This document shows, piece by piece, positions 7,531 to 16,659 of a stretch of 64,000 bases of DNA. Position numbers and translations under genes: made by a program. Under the pieces are notes generated by a model. It was not told where the DNA came from. It worked only from the letters and a program-made list of their open reading frames with translations, and ran no database searches. Numbering within the stretch: the stretch's first letter is position 1; the number at the start of each line of letters is the position of its first letter. This stretch comes from Roseburia inulinivorans DSM 16841 (lineage in GTDB: Bacteria > Bacillota > Clostridia > Lachnospirales > Lachnospiraceae), in contig NZ_ACFY01000031.1 in the NCBI RefSeq assembly GCF_000174195.1, positions 21,785 to 85,784 of the forward strand, written 5' to 3'.

Positions 7531-10500
7531 AGCGCTGGCGGCTCGTTCTGCATCCGCGCCATAAAAAGCAGCCGTTCTCCGACGCGGACACCGATGAGCT
7601 TTTCGGGATGCTCTGCACGAAGTGCCTGATATGCCGAAATATTCGGCGCAAGCTCACGACCCTGATCTGCAATTCGTGTGAGGACAGCAGAAACCGGTTC
7701 GGTTCTGTGTTCCGGCTCGTGATTGCTCTCGCTGGAGGATGAAACGACGCTGAGATGCGCGACAGTTTCATCTGCGGAATCAACGTTATAGAACTTACCA
7801 TCAATTTCCACGCGCTGCCCCATAAGGTTTTGAACCGCTTGCGGCGTCTCCGGGGTTGGCTGTTCTGTGTGCTGCGCCGCAATGACGCGCTGCGGCTCCG
7901 GTTCAGAAACCTCGAAATATCTGGTGTCGAGGTAGCGTTCAAAGGAATTGCGGTCGATGCTGACAGGTTCCTGTCCGGGTGCGTTCGGTAATGTGTGCCA
8001 GACGTGATCTTCATCTACACGCGCGATAGCGCCGACTGCTGCTATGTGGTCTAACTCTATGGATGAAATGCGATCTCCAATATGATAAGTATAGCCAAGC
8101 GGTGTTGTAAACGCCGGAGGGGATAGCTCAATTCCCATATCCCGTTTGATGCCAGTCAAGTAAGCAATGGCGTTATTCTGTTCTGCAAAGCGGAGCGTTT
8201 GTTCCCCATCTCCGCAGAACCGTTCCAACACCTCATCCCAAATGCCGGTAATTCCGCCCTCGCCGGGATGCAGACGAATGGAGTATCGGTCAGGTGAAAA
8301 TAACCGCAGTCGCTCATTCTCATCGTAAAATTTATTCTCGCGGATGAGCTGTGCCAACCGCCGCTGTACCTGCGCCCATGTGAGCGTCACCGGCTCGGCG
8401 TTTCCTACATGGATATACATGGGAGTTTTGCTATCTTCCCAGCCATATTTTGCAGCCAGCCATGCGGCGGTGCTGCGTTCTCGCCCATGCGCCTGCATAT
8501 ATAGTGCGACTTCCTGCTTGCCCTTTAGGTTGTTGTGCCAATCCAGAAGCGCGTTGTCAATGTCCTCCTGTGTGATCTGATAGGGAGAGGGTGCGACCGT
8601 CGCTGCCAGCGTGGGATACAGTTCCTCCAAAAGCTCCTGATGCAGCCGGTTATGGAACGCGGGCATATCAAAGTACAGGCGGACAAGCTGGAGATCATCA
8701 GATGCCGTGACAATACGACGGATAGCGTCCGCACCCTCCAGATAAGCGTTCTGGCGGTCTGAATTGCGGCAGGCATTGACAAAAGCCGTATCTTTGGAAA
8801 GCGCGTTGCCAACGGTCAGCTTGTACCCGTCAAACAGCTCCCGTACCGTGGGCTGCGTCACATCGGCGGCAGGATCATGGAACACGTTTGAACCGTCAGC
8901 GCCAAACTCCGTTTCCTGTACGTCGATGGAGGCTTCTGCTTCATGGTCAATAGAGCGCAGCGTGTAAATGTGGCGCTCACCCCTAAAGTCTGACGCTTCG
9001 GCAATCGTCACGTCGTACTTATCGCGCAATTTCTCCACATACATCTCTAAATTGTTCGACGGAAGGCCACACATTTCCACACGGCCAGCGCCGGGGATAT
9101 TGCGGGTGGTCAGGTTCATATCCAGCAGCTCCGCCACCTGTTTTGCGTCCTCGCCATACATTTCAAAGAAATCCCCCACCTGAAACAGCACGATGTTGTC
9201 CGGGTGGGATTCCTTGATGGCGTTATAGCTGTCGTAGGCGGTGTTTCGCACCACATCCTGTGCCTGCGCCTTATCATAAAGCGCCTGTTCGTCTGGTGTA
9301 AAATAGCGGTTCATCCGAATCAGCTCAGAGATACGCGAAGCGACCTTGTTCCAATTCATCTGAACATCTGCACAGCCTGCTTTTTTCAGCGTGATGCCTT
9401 TGCTGCCGTGATCTTCGTAGCTGCCGCTTTCTCTGGATACGGCATGGGTATGCCCGCCGATGCCGTACTCCTTTTTCAGAAAATCGGCATTCTCCTTGGG
9501 GGTGTGCGAAGTCTGAAAAAACGCATAAATGCGGGTCTTTCCACCCTCAAAGCTGCTTCCGTTTGCAAGAGAAGCCGCAATTTCATCTTCGGTGATAAAC
9601 CTGCCGACCTTCGGAACAACCGCCATATCGGAACGGAATTCCTTTCGTGGAAGGGACAGATCTTCCAAACGTGTGAGAAGTGCCTGCGACTTGTGGTAAT
9701 GGAAGCGCAGCAGCGCACGGTTTTCGCGGTAGGCGTCCATGAATACCTTGTATTCCGACAGGAGCCTATCCCGGAACGCCGGATTCAGCAGATCGTCCGT
9801 CAGACGCTCCGTTTCCTCTGGAAAGCTGGTGCTATGGATATTACCCAAGCAGGACAGATACCCCAGCGACTTTGCTTCATCCGAGAAATCGTGATAAAGG
9901 TTCCAGACATCCACAGCAATACCCAGCCGCTCATAGCGCGGGGCTTCCGTGACCTCAAGATTGGTGGCAAATGCGCCGCCGTCCAGAAGCTCCTCAATAC
10001 GCTCCGCCGCATCTGCCCAGCCTATCACTTGGGCAGAACGAAGATAGCGAGAGGTATCTCCGGTTGCAATATGGATACCATCGTCCCCGTACCATGCGGA
10101 AAGCCTGCCGTTATCCGTAATCAGGCCGTTGCCGCCGTAGTAAAGAGCTTTCAGAAATGCCGCGCGATCCTCTAAAGGTTTTTGCTTGGAGAATTCCGCA
10201 GCAATTTTCATCCGCGCTGCATCCGCATTACCGCCCGCGCGCAGGATGTGGTCAGTATCATCCTGAGAAATGAACATAGAAAAAGCGGAGGGTGTTACAC
10301 TCTCCGCTTCTGCGATGAATTGAATTTGTTCTGCCTCTGGGGGGAAGAAGGACATCTGCGCCCCAGCAGGGGCATCGAACATATTTAGCTGAACACCAGT
10401 TCCGTGAGGATCGTTTCCTCGGCCTGCGCTTTCAGCGTGTTCATCAGCCCTACCCACTTCATCGGGTCGCTGGCTTTCAACGCTTCCGTCACGCCTGCCG

Positions 10501-11513
10501 ACTTCATCAGCTCCGGCATCATCTGTTCCAGTCGGTTGTTCGCTGCCTCGTCGATCTCCCGCAGATGGGGGTACAGCTTCTCGGACAGCAGCAGGCTGTT
10601 CCACAGCACCGGACAATGCTCCTTCAGGTAATCCTTCCGCATCCTGCCGTACTTGCCCAGCGGGGCTTGCGGCTGCTCTGTCAGGCTCAGGTCGGGAATC
10701 AGATAATCCCCGCTGCGGGTGTAGGTCAGTTCGCTCATGGCTTTCGCTCCTTTCCGCGATTTTCTCGCGCTCATAATTCTTGATGGTGACTTCGATCTGC
10801 CGCAGCACCAGCTCGCTGGACTGGCTGATGGCCGTTCCAAGAGCGGCGACGGTCTGCGGGGTGTTGAAATCAAAGACGTTCAGAAAATCCTCATGCTCGA
10901 AGTAATCTCCCAGCTGCATCCCGCAGCGGGACAGCAGCGTATAGGTGGTGCTGACAACGGCGGCGTTCCGAAAAGCGGCTCCGATGTTGAACTCATCATA
11001 ACCTTCCAAAAAGGAACCGTCAACGATGCCGACAATATCGCGCCGATTGTCGTGCCAGTATTCATCTACAAGCTGCGCCGCCACACGCTCCAACTGATCG
11101 GCAAGTCCGTTTTCACCGGAAACATCGAAGCGCTGTTCCAGCGCCGCAGATACCACCTCACGATGCTCTTGCCGATATTCCCAAAGATAAGGGCGGCGAG
11201 AGTTCTCGCCGCCGCTGGTGTCGGAAACATCGAATACATATCGGAGTTTGGGTTGGTCGCTGCTGGTATCCACAAGGGCGATGCCCTTGCTGCCTCGCCG
11301 CACATAGCGGCGCATCTGCTTATTCCAAAGGTCGTATTCCGCGCAGGCCGTGGCTTCCGGGCGCTGGGCGAAAATCATGAGCTGTTCATTGTAGGGGTAC
11401 TTATACAGCCTTGCGGCGGTGGTCAGAAATGCCGTCCACTTCTGGTAGCTTCCCGTGATCTGCTCCGCCGTGCGGTCTGCCATCTGCGCATAGAGCTGTA
11501 CTTTACTCGGCAT
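7527..11513 (-). CDS. ArdC-like / MutS_I N-terminal part of giant ICE methylase-helicase
   Basis: This is the N-terminal 1328 residues. The start ATG at 11513 (MPSKVQLYAQMADRTAEQI) is preceded by GGAGG and overlaps the TTRAP gene; an upstream frame extension to 11558 is not needed. Residues about 10-230 resemble the ArdC single-strand-DNA-binding fold (WTAFLTTAARLYKYPYNEQL). Residues about 270-390 form a charged low-complexity linker whose DNA also encodes TnpV in another frame. Around residue 760-850 lies a MutS domain-I-like module (HPDNIVLFQVGDFFEMYGED) retaining the Phe-x-Glu mismatch-reading motif. Later repeats are of unknown fold. Adding one base at each of two frameshifts gives a 3230-residue protein from 11513 to 1823. 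Confidence 0.8.
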   Translation of the reverse strand: MPSKVQLYAQMADRTAEQITGSYQKWTAFLTTAARLYKYPYNEQLMIFAQRPEATACAEYDLWNKQMRRYVRRGSKGIALVDTSSDQPKLRYVFDVSDTSGGENSRRPYLWEYRQEHREVVSAALEQRFDVSGENGLADQLERVAAQLVDEYWHDNRRDIVGIVDGSFLEGYDEFNIGAAFRNAAVVSTTYTLLSRCGMQLGDYFEHEDFLNVFDFNTPQTVAALGTAISQSSELVLRQIEVTIKNYEREKIAERSESHERTDLHPQRGLSDSRPEPDRAAASPAGQVRQDAEGLPEGALSGAVEQPAAVREAVPPSAGDRRGSEQPTGTDDAGADEVGRRDGSVESQRPDEVGRADEHAESAGRGNDPHGTGVQLNMFDAPAGAQMSFFPPEAEQIQFIAEAESVTPSAFSMFISQDDTDHILRAGGNADAARMKIAAEFSKQKPLEDRAAFLKALYYGGNGLITDNGRLSAWYGDDGIHIATGDTSRYLRSAQVIGWADAAERIEELLDGGAFATNLEVTEAPRYERLGIAVDVWNLYHDFSDEAKSLGYLSCLGNIHSTSFPEETERLTDDLLNPAFRDRLLSEYKVFMDAYRENRALLRFHYHKSQALLTRLEDLSLPRKEFRSDMAVVPKVGRFITEDEIAASLANGSSFEGGKTRIYAFFQTSHTPKENADFLKKEYGIGGHTHAVSRESGSYEDHGSKGITLKKAGCADVQMNWNKVASRISELIRMNRYFTPDEQALYDKAQAQDVVRNTAYDSYNAIKESHPDNIVLFQVGDFFEMYGEDAKQVAELLDMNLTTRNIPGAGRVEMCGLPSNNLEMYVEKLRDKYDVTIAEASDFRGERHIYTLRSIDHEAEASIDVQETEFGADGSNVFHDPAADVTQPTVRELFDGYKLTVGNALSKDTAFVNACRNSDRQNAYLEGADAIRRIVTASDDLQLVRLYFDMPAFHNRLHQELLEELYPTLAATVAPSPYQITQEDIDNALLDWHNNLKGKQEVALYMQAHGRERSTAAWLAAKYGWEDSKTPMYIHVGNAEPVTLTWAQVQRRLAQLIRENKFYDENERLRLFSPDRYSIRLHPGEGGITGIWDEVLERFCGDGEQTLRFAEQNNAIAYLTGIKRDMGIELSPPAFTTPLGYTYHIGDRISSIELDHIAAVGAIARVDEDHVWHTLPNAPGQEPVSIDRNSFERYLDTRYFEVSEPEPQRVIAAQHTEQPTPETPQAVQNLMGQRVEIDGKFYNVDSADETVAHLSVVSSSSESNHEPEHRTEPVSAVLTRIADQGRELAPNISAYQALRAEHPEKLIGVRVGERLLFMARMQNEPPAL
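10385..10738 (-). CDS. tnpV: TnpV-family protein, encoded inside the giant gene in another frame
   Basis: This 117-residue protein begins MSELTYTRSGDYLIPDLSL and continues GKYGRMRKDYLKEHCPVLWN and LREIDEAANNRLEQMMPEL, which I recognise as TnpV (the protein first named on clostridial Tn4451-type transposons). The ATG at 10738 has an AAAGGAG site 9 nt upstream, so it has its own translation signal. The whole gene lies within the giant methylase/helicase gene on the same strand, shifted by one base, exactly over that protein's low-complexity linker. The role of TnpV is unknown. A longer in-frame start at 10873 is rejected because its extra residues are an arginine/serine-rich shadow. Confidence 0.8.
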   Translation of the reverse strand: MSELTYTRSGDYLIPDLSLTEQPQAPLGKYGRMRKDYLKEHCPVLWNSLLLSEKLYPHLREIDEAANNRLEQMMPELMKSAGVTEALKASDPMKWVGLMNTLKAQAEETILTELVFS

Positions 11514-11733
11514 CCATATCCTCCTTTTCAAAATCGGGGAACAGGTCAAGCGCGTCATATTCCGCGTCGCTCATCCTGCGCAGCTTTGCGATGGCGCTGT
11601 CCGTCAGCTCCCGCAGCTCCGTTTCATCCGTAGCGAGGTAGCCGCGCATTTCCTCCAGCGCCGCGATCAAGCCCGTGCGGGTGCCGGTGTTGTAGAGGCT
11701 CATAAGCTGGCGTTCTTCAAAGGTGATGTTCAT
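11503..11733 (-). CDS. TTRAP family transposon-transfer assisting protein
   Basis: This 76-residue acidic helical protein starts MNITFEERQLMSLYNTGTR and has the conserved GLIAALEEMRGYL and LDLFPDFEKED segments of the TTRAP family. An AGGAGC site precedes the ATG. It overlaps the start of the giant methylase/helicase gene by 11 nt, suggesting coupled translation. Family members accompany Tn1549/CTn conjugation modules. The proposed role in transfer is by association only. Confidence 0.85.
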   Translation of the reverse strand: MNITFEERQLMSLYNTGTRTGLIAALEEMRGYLATDETELRELTDSAIAKLRRMSDAEYDALDLFPDFEKEDMDAE

Positions 11734-11734
11734 A

Positions 11735-13915
11735 TCAAAGCTCCTTTTCCGCGCTCTTTTTGGGCGCTGTTTTGTGTGGACGTTCTTGGGCCGGTTGGCT
11801 TTTGAGCTGCTCCAGCACAGATTTCTTCTTTTCCCGGTGTGCCGCCTCTGCCAAATCCATCAAGGAGATGGACATACCGGCCTTGACCTGTGCTTCAAGG
11901 TCGGCGACGGTGGGCTGTTTGGGGCCGTTGTTGATAATGCCGTCGATCATGCCGTAATCATCTTCCATCGACATCTCGGCGGCTTTCAGATAATTCTCCG
12001 GTTTCTGAAAGGCGGGCAACTCCTGAAATCCCATGCTGTCACAGTAGTGATAGGATACCTTGCCGTCCTGTTTCAGCGCAACGATGTCGCTGACGGAGAG
12101 GCTGTGTCCCACAAAATCGCCGGGGCGCTCATCGTTGAAAATGTAGTAGAAGTTTTCAAGGATTCTGCCGGTATCATCGTCCGGGTACACCTCACGGGTA
12201 TAGACAGCTTCATAGTTGGCAGGGTCAGGCGGCGCGGCCAGACTGCCGAGATTGGCAAAACGCAGCTCGACCGGCGCATCCCGGCGCAGTTGGTAGATCG
12301 CCATAGCATCGGTGGGACTGTTCAAAAAGCGCTGCTCCACATCGCGGGGCGGGATATGGCCTTTGACCGCATCCCAATCCGGTCTTGTGATCCCGAACAT
12401 TCCGTCGTGCTTGATGATGTCCTCGGCCTCAAAGACCATTTCCTCGGTGTTGCCGGGATGGAGCATATAAACCGTGATGTCATGTTCCAGCAGTTCCACC
12501 GCCCGATCCTTGGAAAGCGGGAGCATATCGCTATCCAGATACCCATAGCTGCGCATATCATCCACCGTCAGCGTGGGGTCAGGCATCGGGACGGCCTGTT
12601 CCAGCTCCGGGAGCATATTATCTGCCGCATCGGTGGGAACAGCGACTGCGCCGGTGATCTGTTCGCTGTCCAAGGGCGGCGTAATCTGCGCCTCCTGTAA
12701 ATCCTCCAGAATTTTCATATCTGCAAATGTCACCTTGGTTGGTGTCATGCCCTGAATGGCAAATACCTCCGTTCGGACAGCCCCGGCAACAGATGCAACC
12801 GGCGAATCTTCAATGGCGCTGCTGTCAATAACACCGCCATCCAGCAGCTTTTTGCTTTCCTTGTCGTAGAGCGAATAGTCCCAACCGCCGTCTGTATGCT
12901 GCACATGGAGATATACCGAGCCATCCACAAGATAAAGCGCTTCGTCTGTTTGTGTGGCGCTCACTTCTTCACGATTGATGCCGCGCTCCTTGCAAATCTC
13001 CGCAAAGTGCCGGTCAATGTCCGTAATCAGCTCGGAGGCAGTCTTGTTGATGGTTTCCAGACTGGCGCGAAGCTCTTTCAACTCCTTGCCCTTTGACCAT
13101 GTGGCGATATAGCCGAAGCTGTTTTCTCCCGTTTCAATACCGTAATACTGGCAGACCGCATAGGAGATGCTTTCGGCCTCGACCTCCTCGGTGTTGCGGC
13201 TCTTTTCGCCGGGGACAAGGATCGTCTCACCATCGTCCGCAAGCTCCGTCATGTGTTCGTAGTCGTGGAGCTTGGCGTGGGCAATCTCATGGACGGCGGC
13301 GCATACCGTCTGCACCTCACTCATACCGGCGCGGATGGTGATGCTCTGCGCCTTAATGCTGAAAAAGCCGTCCGTATCCCGCGCAACGGGCTTTATCTCC
13401 ATCGGAACGGGAGAAGCACGGCGCAGCGCCTCCATGAAAACCTCATACTGCTGCACAGTGCCGCTCAGATCGGAGGCAAGCTGGGGCAAGGGCTTTCCCG
13501 CAGTCTGTGACACATCAAAGACGGACACCACCTTGAACATAGGGATACGGATTTCCTTTTCCTCAATGATGGCCTTGCCGTCCGCATCCAGCACCGGCGC
13601 ATTGGTTTCGGGGTCGGTCTTGATTTCCTCGACCTTTTTCTTATAGGGAGTAGGGGCGATGATGCGGATACCTTTTTCGCCTTTCAGGACGTTCCTGCCG
13701 AACTGATCGCGCCACTTGTTGAAGCCCGCCACATGGGTGGCGTCGGGGCGCTGCATATAGATGAGCATGGTATTATTGACCGAGTAGCGGTGAAAGCGGC
13801 TCATGGTGGAGAGATACTGCTGGTACTTATCGCTCTCGAACAGCTCCTTGATGCCATTTTCGATGCTGTCAACGATCTCCCGCATCCGGTCTTTGCTGGT
13901 TTGTTTTTCAGCCAT
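11735..13915 (-). CDS. ArdC/LtrC-like anti-restriction protein with zincin and YodL domains
   Basis: This encodes 726 residues. The N-terminal ~130 residues are ArdC-like (FHRYSVNNTMLIYMQRPDAT, then GFNKWRDQFGR and LKGEKGI), a fold that binds single-stranded DNA. A zinc-metalloprotease-like segment follows, with HEIAH near residue 213 and a downstream acidic helix (EEVEAESISYAVCQYYG) that could supply the third ligand. The C-terminal third contains a YodL-type region (RPGDFVGHSLSVSDIVALK) and a DUF4316-like tail (YLKAAEMSMEDDYGMIDG). ArdC proteins protect incoming ssDNA from restriction and are often carried by conjugative elements. GGAGA precedes the ATG. It is separated from the upstream Cys-rich gene by a strong terminator. 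Confidence 0.85.
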   Translation of the reverse strand: MAEKQTSKDRMREIVDSIENGIKELFESDKYQQYLSTMSRFHRYSVNNTMLIYMQRPDATHVAGFNKWRDQFGRNVLKGEKGIRIIAPTPYKKKVEEIKTDPETNAPVLDADGKAIIEEKEIRIPMFKVVSVFDVSQTAGKPLPQLASDLSGTVQQYEVFMEALRRASPVPMEIKPVARDTDGFFSIKAQSITIRAGMSEVQTVCAAVHEIAHAKLHDYEHMTELADDGETILVPGEKSRNTEEVEAESISYAVCQYYGIETGENSFGYIATWSKGKELKELRASLETINKTASELITDIDRHFAEICKERGINREEVSATQTDEALYLVDGSVYLHVQHTDGGWDYSLYDKESKKLLDGGVIDSSAIEDSPVASVAGAVRTEVFAIQGMTPTKVTFADMKILEDLQEAQITPPLDSEQITGAVAVPTDAADNMLPELEQAVPMPDPTLTVDDMRSYGYLDSDMLPLSKDRAVELLEHDITVYMLHPGNTEEMVFEAEDIIKHDGMFGITRPDWDAVKGHIPPRDVEQRFLNSPTDAMAIYQLRRDAPVELRFANLGSLAAPPDPANYEAVYTREVYPDDDTGRILENFYYIFNDERPGDFVGHSLSVSDIVALKQDGKVSYHYCDSMGFQELPAFQKPENYLKAAEMSMEDDYGMIDGIINNGPKQPTVADLEAQVKAGMSISLMDLAEAAHREKKKSVLEQLKSQPAQERPHKTAPKKSAEKEL

Positions 13916-13928
13916 GATGATCTCCTTT

Positions 13929-13980
13929 CAGAAAAAATAGCGCCCCTGCGCAGAAGAAAACACATCCTGCACAGGGGCGA
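13929..13980 (-). terminator. Intrinsic terminator between Cys-rich VLP and ArdC-like genes
   Basis: On the minus strand a 12-bp stem (GCCCCTGTGCAG with CTGCGCAGGGGC, one G-U pair) is followed closely by TATTTTTT. It sits inside the otherwise co-directional operon just before the ArdC-like gene and should dampen or separate its expression. A second GC-rich hairpin lies at about 14030-14071. Confidence 0.75.
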
Positions 13981-14082
13981 TTCTCCGCAGATAGACGTTG
14001 TTTTTGAGCTTGCGGATAGAATGACGCAGCCCCTTGTGATTCCGCATGGAAAAAGCCTTGCGGCACGGGGCTTTTACGCCCT

Positions 14083-14448
14083 CTATTTGCGGAGGTTCCA
14101 GTATTGTTCACGCTTTCGTTTGGCGTCCTGCTTTCGGCGTTCCTGCTTTGCGCAGGCGGGGCAATATTTGGCACGATTGGAGGAAGAATAGACCGGCTTA
14201 CCGCAGACGGCGCAGCGCTTTCCCGGCCTTTCCCGCATCACGTCGGCCAGCAGCTCATGGTCGGCGGGAAGTACCGCGTTTCGGAACCAGTTGCACAGCA
14301 GCGAGTAGGAAATATCCTGTACGCAGACGCAAGGCTCTCCATCATCCAGCGCGAGGCAGTTGCCGTGATCGTAATTACAGCAGAGCTTCCGAATGAGTTT
14401 TTTGGAGCGGCGGAGCTGCTTGTGATCCATACGCGGCGCATCAGCCAT
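14083..14448 (-). CDS. Cysteine-rich VLP-domain protein
   Basis: This protein starts MADAPRMDHKQLRRSKKLIR and carries CCNYDHGNCLALDDGEPCVCVQ-like spaced cysteines, then a second cluster (CAVCGKPVYSSSNRAKYCPAC) typical of a zinc ribbon. Together these match the Cys_rich_VLP family of conjugative elements. The chosen ATG at 14448 overlaps the topoisomerase stop by 8 nt; the longer frame from 14508 is a shadow of the topoisomerase end. The two zinc-binding clusters suggest nucleic-acid or protein binding, but the role is unknown. Confidence 0.8.
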   Translation of the reverse strand: MADAPRMDHKQLRRSKKLIRKLCCNYDHGNCLALDDGEPCVCVQDISYSLLCNWFRNAVLPADHELLADVMRERPGKRCAVCGKPVYSSSNRAKYCPACAKQERRKQDAKRKREQYWNLRK

Positions 14449-16483
14449 TGTCGAACACCATCTTATAGCCCGTGCGTTGCCCATCGTCCTCCAAAAGAAC
14501 GACGGCATCGTAGGTTTTTCCGGTCTTTTCCGAGTAGCAGCCTTTCAGCGGGGCGCGGCCATTTTTCAAAAGCGCAGCGGCAAGAGATTTCGTCAGCGCC
14601 TTTTTCTTTGCGGCGAAGAATCGGCTGTTTTTCCAGAGGACAAATGCGCAAGAACGATTCTCACAGAAAAAGCCCTTCTGCGATTCCGTTACCTCGGCCC
14701 CGCAGCGGGGACACTTGCCGACCACCTCGCGCCCGGAGGGGAACAGGACTTCCGCACCGGGGATGGGCTTGTAGGTCTGCACCAGCTCATTCAGCATGGC
14801 GGCGATCCCATCCATGAAGCTGTCCGGGGCGATTTCGCCGCGCTCGATCTCTTTCAGGCGGTGCTCCCATTCGGCGGTGAGCTGCGGCGACTGGAGCTGT
14901 TCAGGCAGAACGGTGATAAGCGCCGTGCCGGTGGAGGTGGGTAGCAGATTTGTGATCTTCTTGGACTTCCTGCGCTCCACAAAACCGGAGGACACCAGCT
15001 TTTCAATGATACCGGAACGGGTCGCCGGGGTTCCAATGCCCTTGCGCTCGGCATCATCTGGCATATCCTCCTTGCCCGCGTTCTCCATCGCAGCCAGCAG
15101 CGTATCCTCGGTGAAATGCTTGGGCGGCGTGGTTTTTCCGGTCTTGACCGATGCGGCAGATACGGAAAGCGTCTGATTCTCCGTTGCCACCGGCAGCGCG
15201 GGCACTGCCTCCGTCTGCTCCTGCTCATAGCGCTTCCAGCCGGGAGCAAGGACGGTTTTGCCCTTGGCGGTGAAGCTCTGACCGGCACAGTCCACCGTAA
15301 TGACCGTTTCTGCATAGCGGTGGGGTTCATCCACCGCACGAAGCAAGCCTTTCGCCGCCAGCTTCAGCACCTCGCGTTCGCCCAGCGGCAGAGAGGCCAT
15401 ATCTACCTTTTCCGCGCTGATGGTGGGGACGATAGCGTGGTGATCGGTGACTTTTTTGCTGCTGCACACCTGCTTGGCGCAGATGGTCGGCGGCTTCTCC
15501 ACGCCGCAGGCAGCGGCAGCGGCGGCGACAAGGCCGGGGACGCTGCCCTCCATATCGTCGGTCAGATAGTGGCTGTCGGTGCGCGGGTAGGTACAGAGCT
15601 TCTTTTCATAGAGGGCTTGGAGATAGTCGAGGGTCTGCTGAGAGGTGTAGCCGAGAACGCGGTTGGCGTCGCGCTGGAGGGAGGTCAAATCGTAGAGCGC
15701 GGGCGCTTTCTCAGACTTTTCCTTGCGCTCCACACTTTTGACGGTTACTGTCTTGCCCTTGCAGGCGTTGGCGATGGCATCGGCATCCTTTCTGTCCTTC
15801 ATTCGGTCTGTCGTGGCGGGAAAGCCGCAATCGAGCTGGACGGTGTAGAACGGTTCTGCCACAAATGCGGAGATCTCCGCCTCGCGCTGTACCAGCAACG
15901 CCAGCGTGGGCGACATGACGCGCCCAATGTTCAATGTGCGGCCATACATCAGGGAGAAATACCGCGTGGCGTTGATACCAACCAGCCAATCAGCCTTGGC
16001 GCGGCACAGGGCAGATTGATGCAGGCCGTCATAGTCGCGCCCAGACCTAAGCTGCTGGAAGCCGCTGCGGATGGCATCATCCTCCATTGAAGAAATCCAA
16101 AGCCGCAGAATCGGCTTGGAGCATCCCGCAAGGCAGTAAACCGTGCGGAAGATCAGCTCACCCTCGCGCCCAGCGTCGCAGGCGTTGACCACCTCTGCCA
16201 CATCCTCCCGGCGCACCAGCTCCCGCAGAATGTCAAACTGCTTCTGCTTTTCAGAGCGGACGATGAAGCGGAACGAGGTAGGAATGATGGGCAGCGCCGC
16301 CAGCGTCCATTTGGCATCAACGGCATTGTAAACGGCGGCGTCGGCCAGCTCTGCCAGATGCCCGAAACACCACGACACGATGTACCCGCCGCCCTCCAGA
16401 TACCCGTCATGCCGTGATTTAGCACCCAGCACGGCGGCGATGCTCTGCGCCACGGAAGGTTTTTCGGCGATCACAAGGCGCAT
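14441..16483 (-). CDS. topB: DNA topoisomerase III (type IA)
   Basis: This is a 680-residue type IA topoisomerase. The Toprim domain opens with RLVIAEKPSVAQSIAAVLG and contains NACDAGREGELIF. The active-site tyrosine is in LCTYPRTDSHYL near residue 299. The decatenation-type body carries GRVMSPTLALLVQRE. A C-terminal zinc ribbon (CPRCGAEVTESQKGFFCENRSC) ends the protein. It relaxes and decatenates DNA by single-strand passage and is a standard member of Tn1549-like transfer modules, probably resolving transfer or replication intermediates. GGAGG precedes the ATG, and the start overlaps the small Cys-rich gene upstream. Confidence 0.95.
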   Translation of the reverse strand: MRLVIAEKPSVAQSIAAVLGAKSRHDGYLEGGGYIVSWCFGHLAELADAAVYNAVDAKWTLAALPIIPTSFRFIVRSEKQKQFDILRELVRREDVAEVVNACDAGREGELIFRTVYCLAGCSKPILRLWISSMEDDAIRSGFQQLRSGRDYDGLHQSALCRAKADWLVGINATRYFSLMYGRTLNIGRVMSPTLALLVQREAEISAFVAEPFYTVQLDCGFPATTDRMKDRKDADAIANACKGKTVTVKSVERKEKSEKAPALYDLTSLQRDANRVLGYTSQQTLDYLQALYEKKLCTYPRTDSHYLTDDMEGSVPGLVAAAAAACGVEKPPTICAKQVCSSKKVTDHHAIVPTISAEKVDMASLPLGEREVLKLAAKGLLRAVDEPHRYAETVITVDCAGQSFTAKGKTVLAPGWKRYEQEQTEAVPALPVATENQTLSVSAASVKTGKTTPPKHFTEDTLLAAMENAGKEDMPDDAERKGIGTPATRSGIIEKLVSSGFVERRKSKKITNLLPTSTGTALITVLPEQLQSPQLTAEWEHRLKEIERGEIAPDSFMDGIAAMLNELVQTYKPIPGAEVLFPSGREVVGKCPRCGAEVTESQKGFFCENRSCAFVLWKNSRFFAAKKKALTKSLAAALLKNGRAPLKGCYSEKTGKTYDAVVLLEDDGQRTGYKMVFDNG

Positions 16484-16659
16484 GGTGCAGCCTCCATTCT
16501 CTTTACGTCACGGTAGCAGGGGCGAACGCAGCTCTGTCCGAAGCGCTTGCAGCCGTAGCAGAAGTGTTCCTTGGCAGCGTCGGGAGGGCTGTCCTCCCGC
16601 GCTGCTTTCGGCTTCTGCATCATCAGTCGTTCCAGCGGATTATTGGTGAAATATCTCAT
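16471..16659 (-). CDS. Small cysteine-rich ICE protein
   Basis: These 62 residues begin MRYFTNNPLERLMMQKP and contain CYGCKRFGQSCVRPC, four cysteines likely to bind zinc. The ATG overlaps the upstream DUF4366 stop (ATGA), and the 3' end overlaps topB, so the three are tightly coupled. Short proteins of this type recur just upstream of topB in related ICEs. No function is known. Confidence 0.75.
   Translation of the reverse strand: MRYFTNNPLERLMMQKPKAAREDSPPDAAKEHFCYGCKRFGQSCVRPCYRDVKRMEAAPCAL

Noticed and set aside
9000..9300. A separate mutS gene
   Set aside because: Only domain I is present and it is in frame within the giant ICE protein; no MutS ATPase or clamp regions are found.
13908..14174. 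88-codon minus-strand frame spanning the ArdC/VLP gap
   Set aside because: It covers a strong terminator and overlaps the Cys-rich gene; composition is not protein-like and no ribosome site is present.
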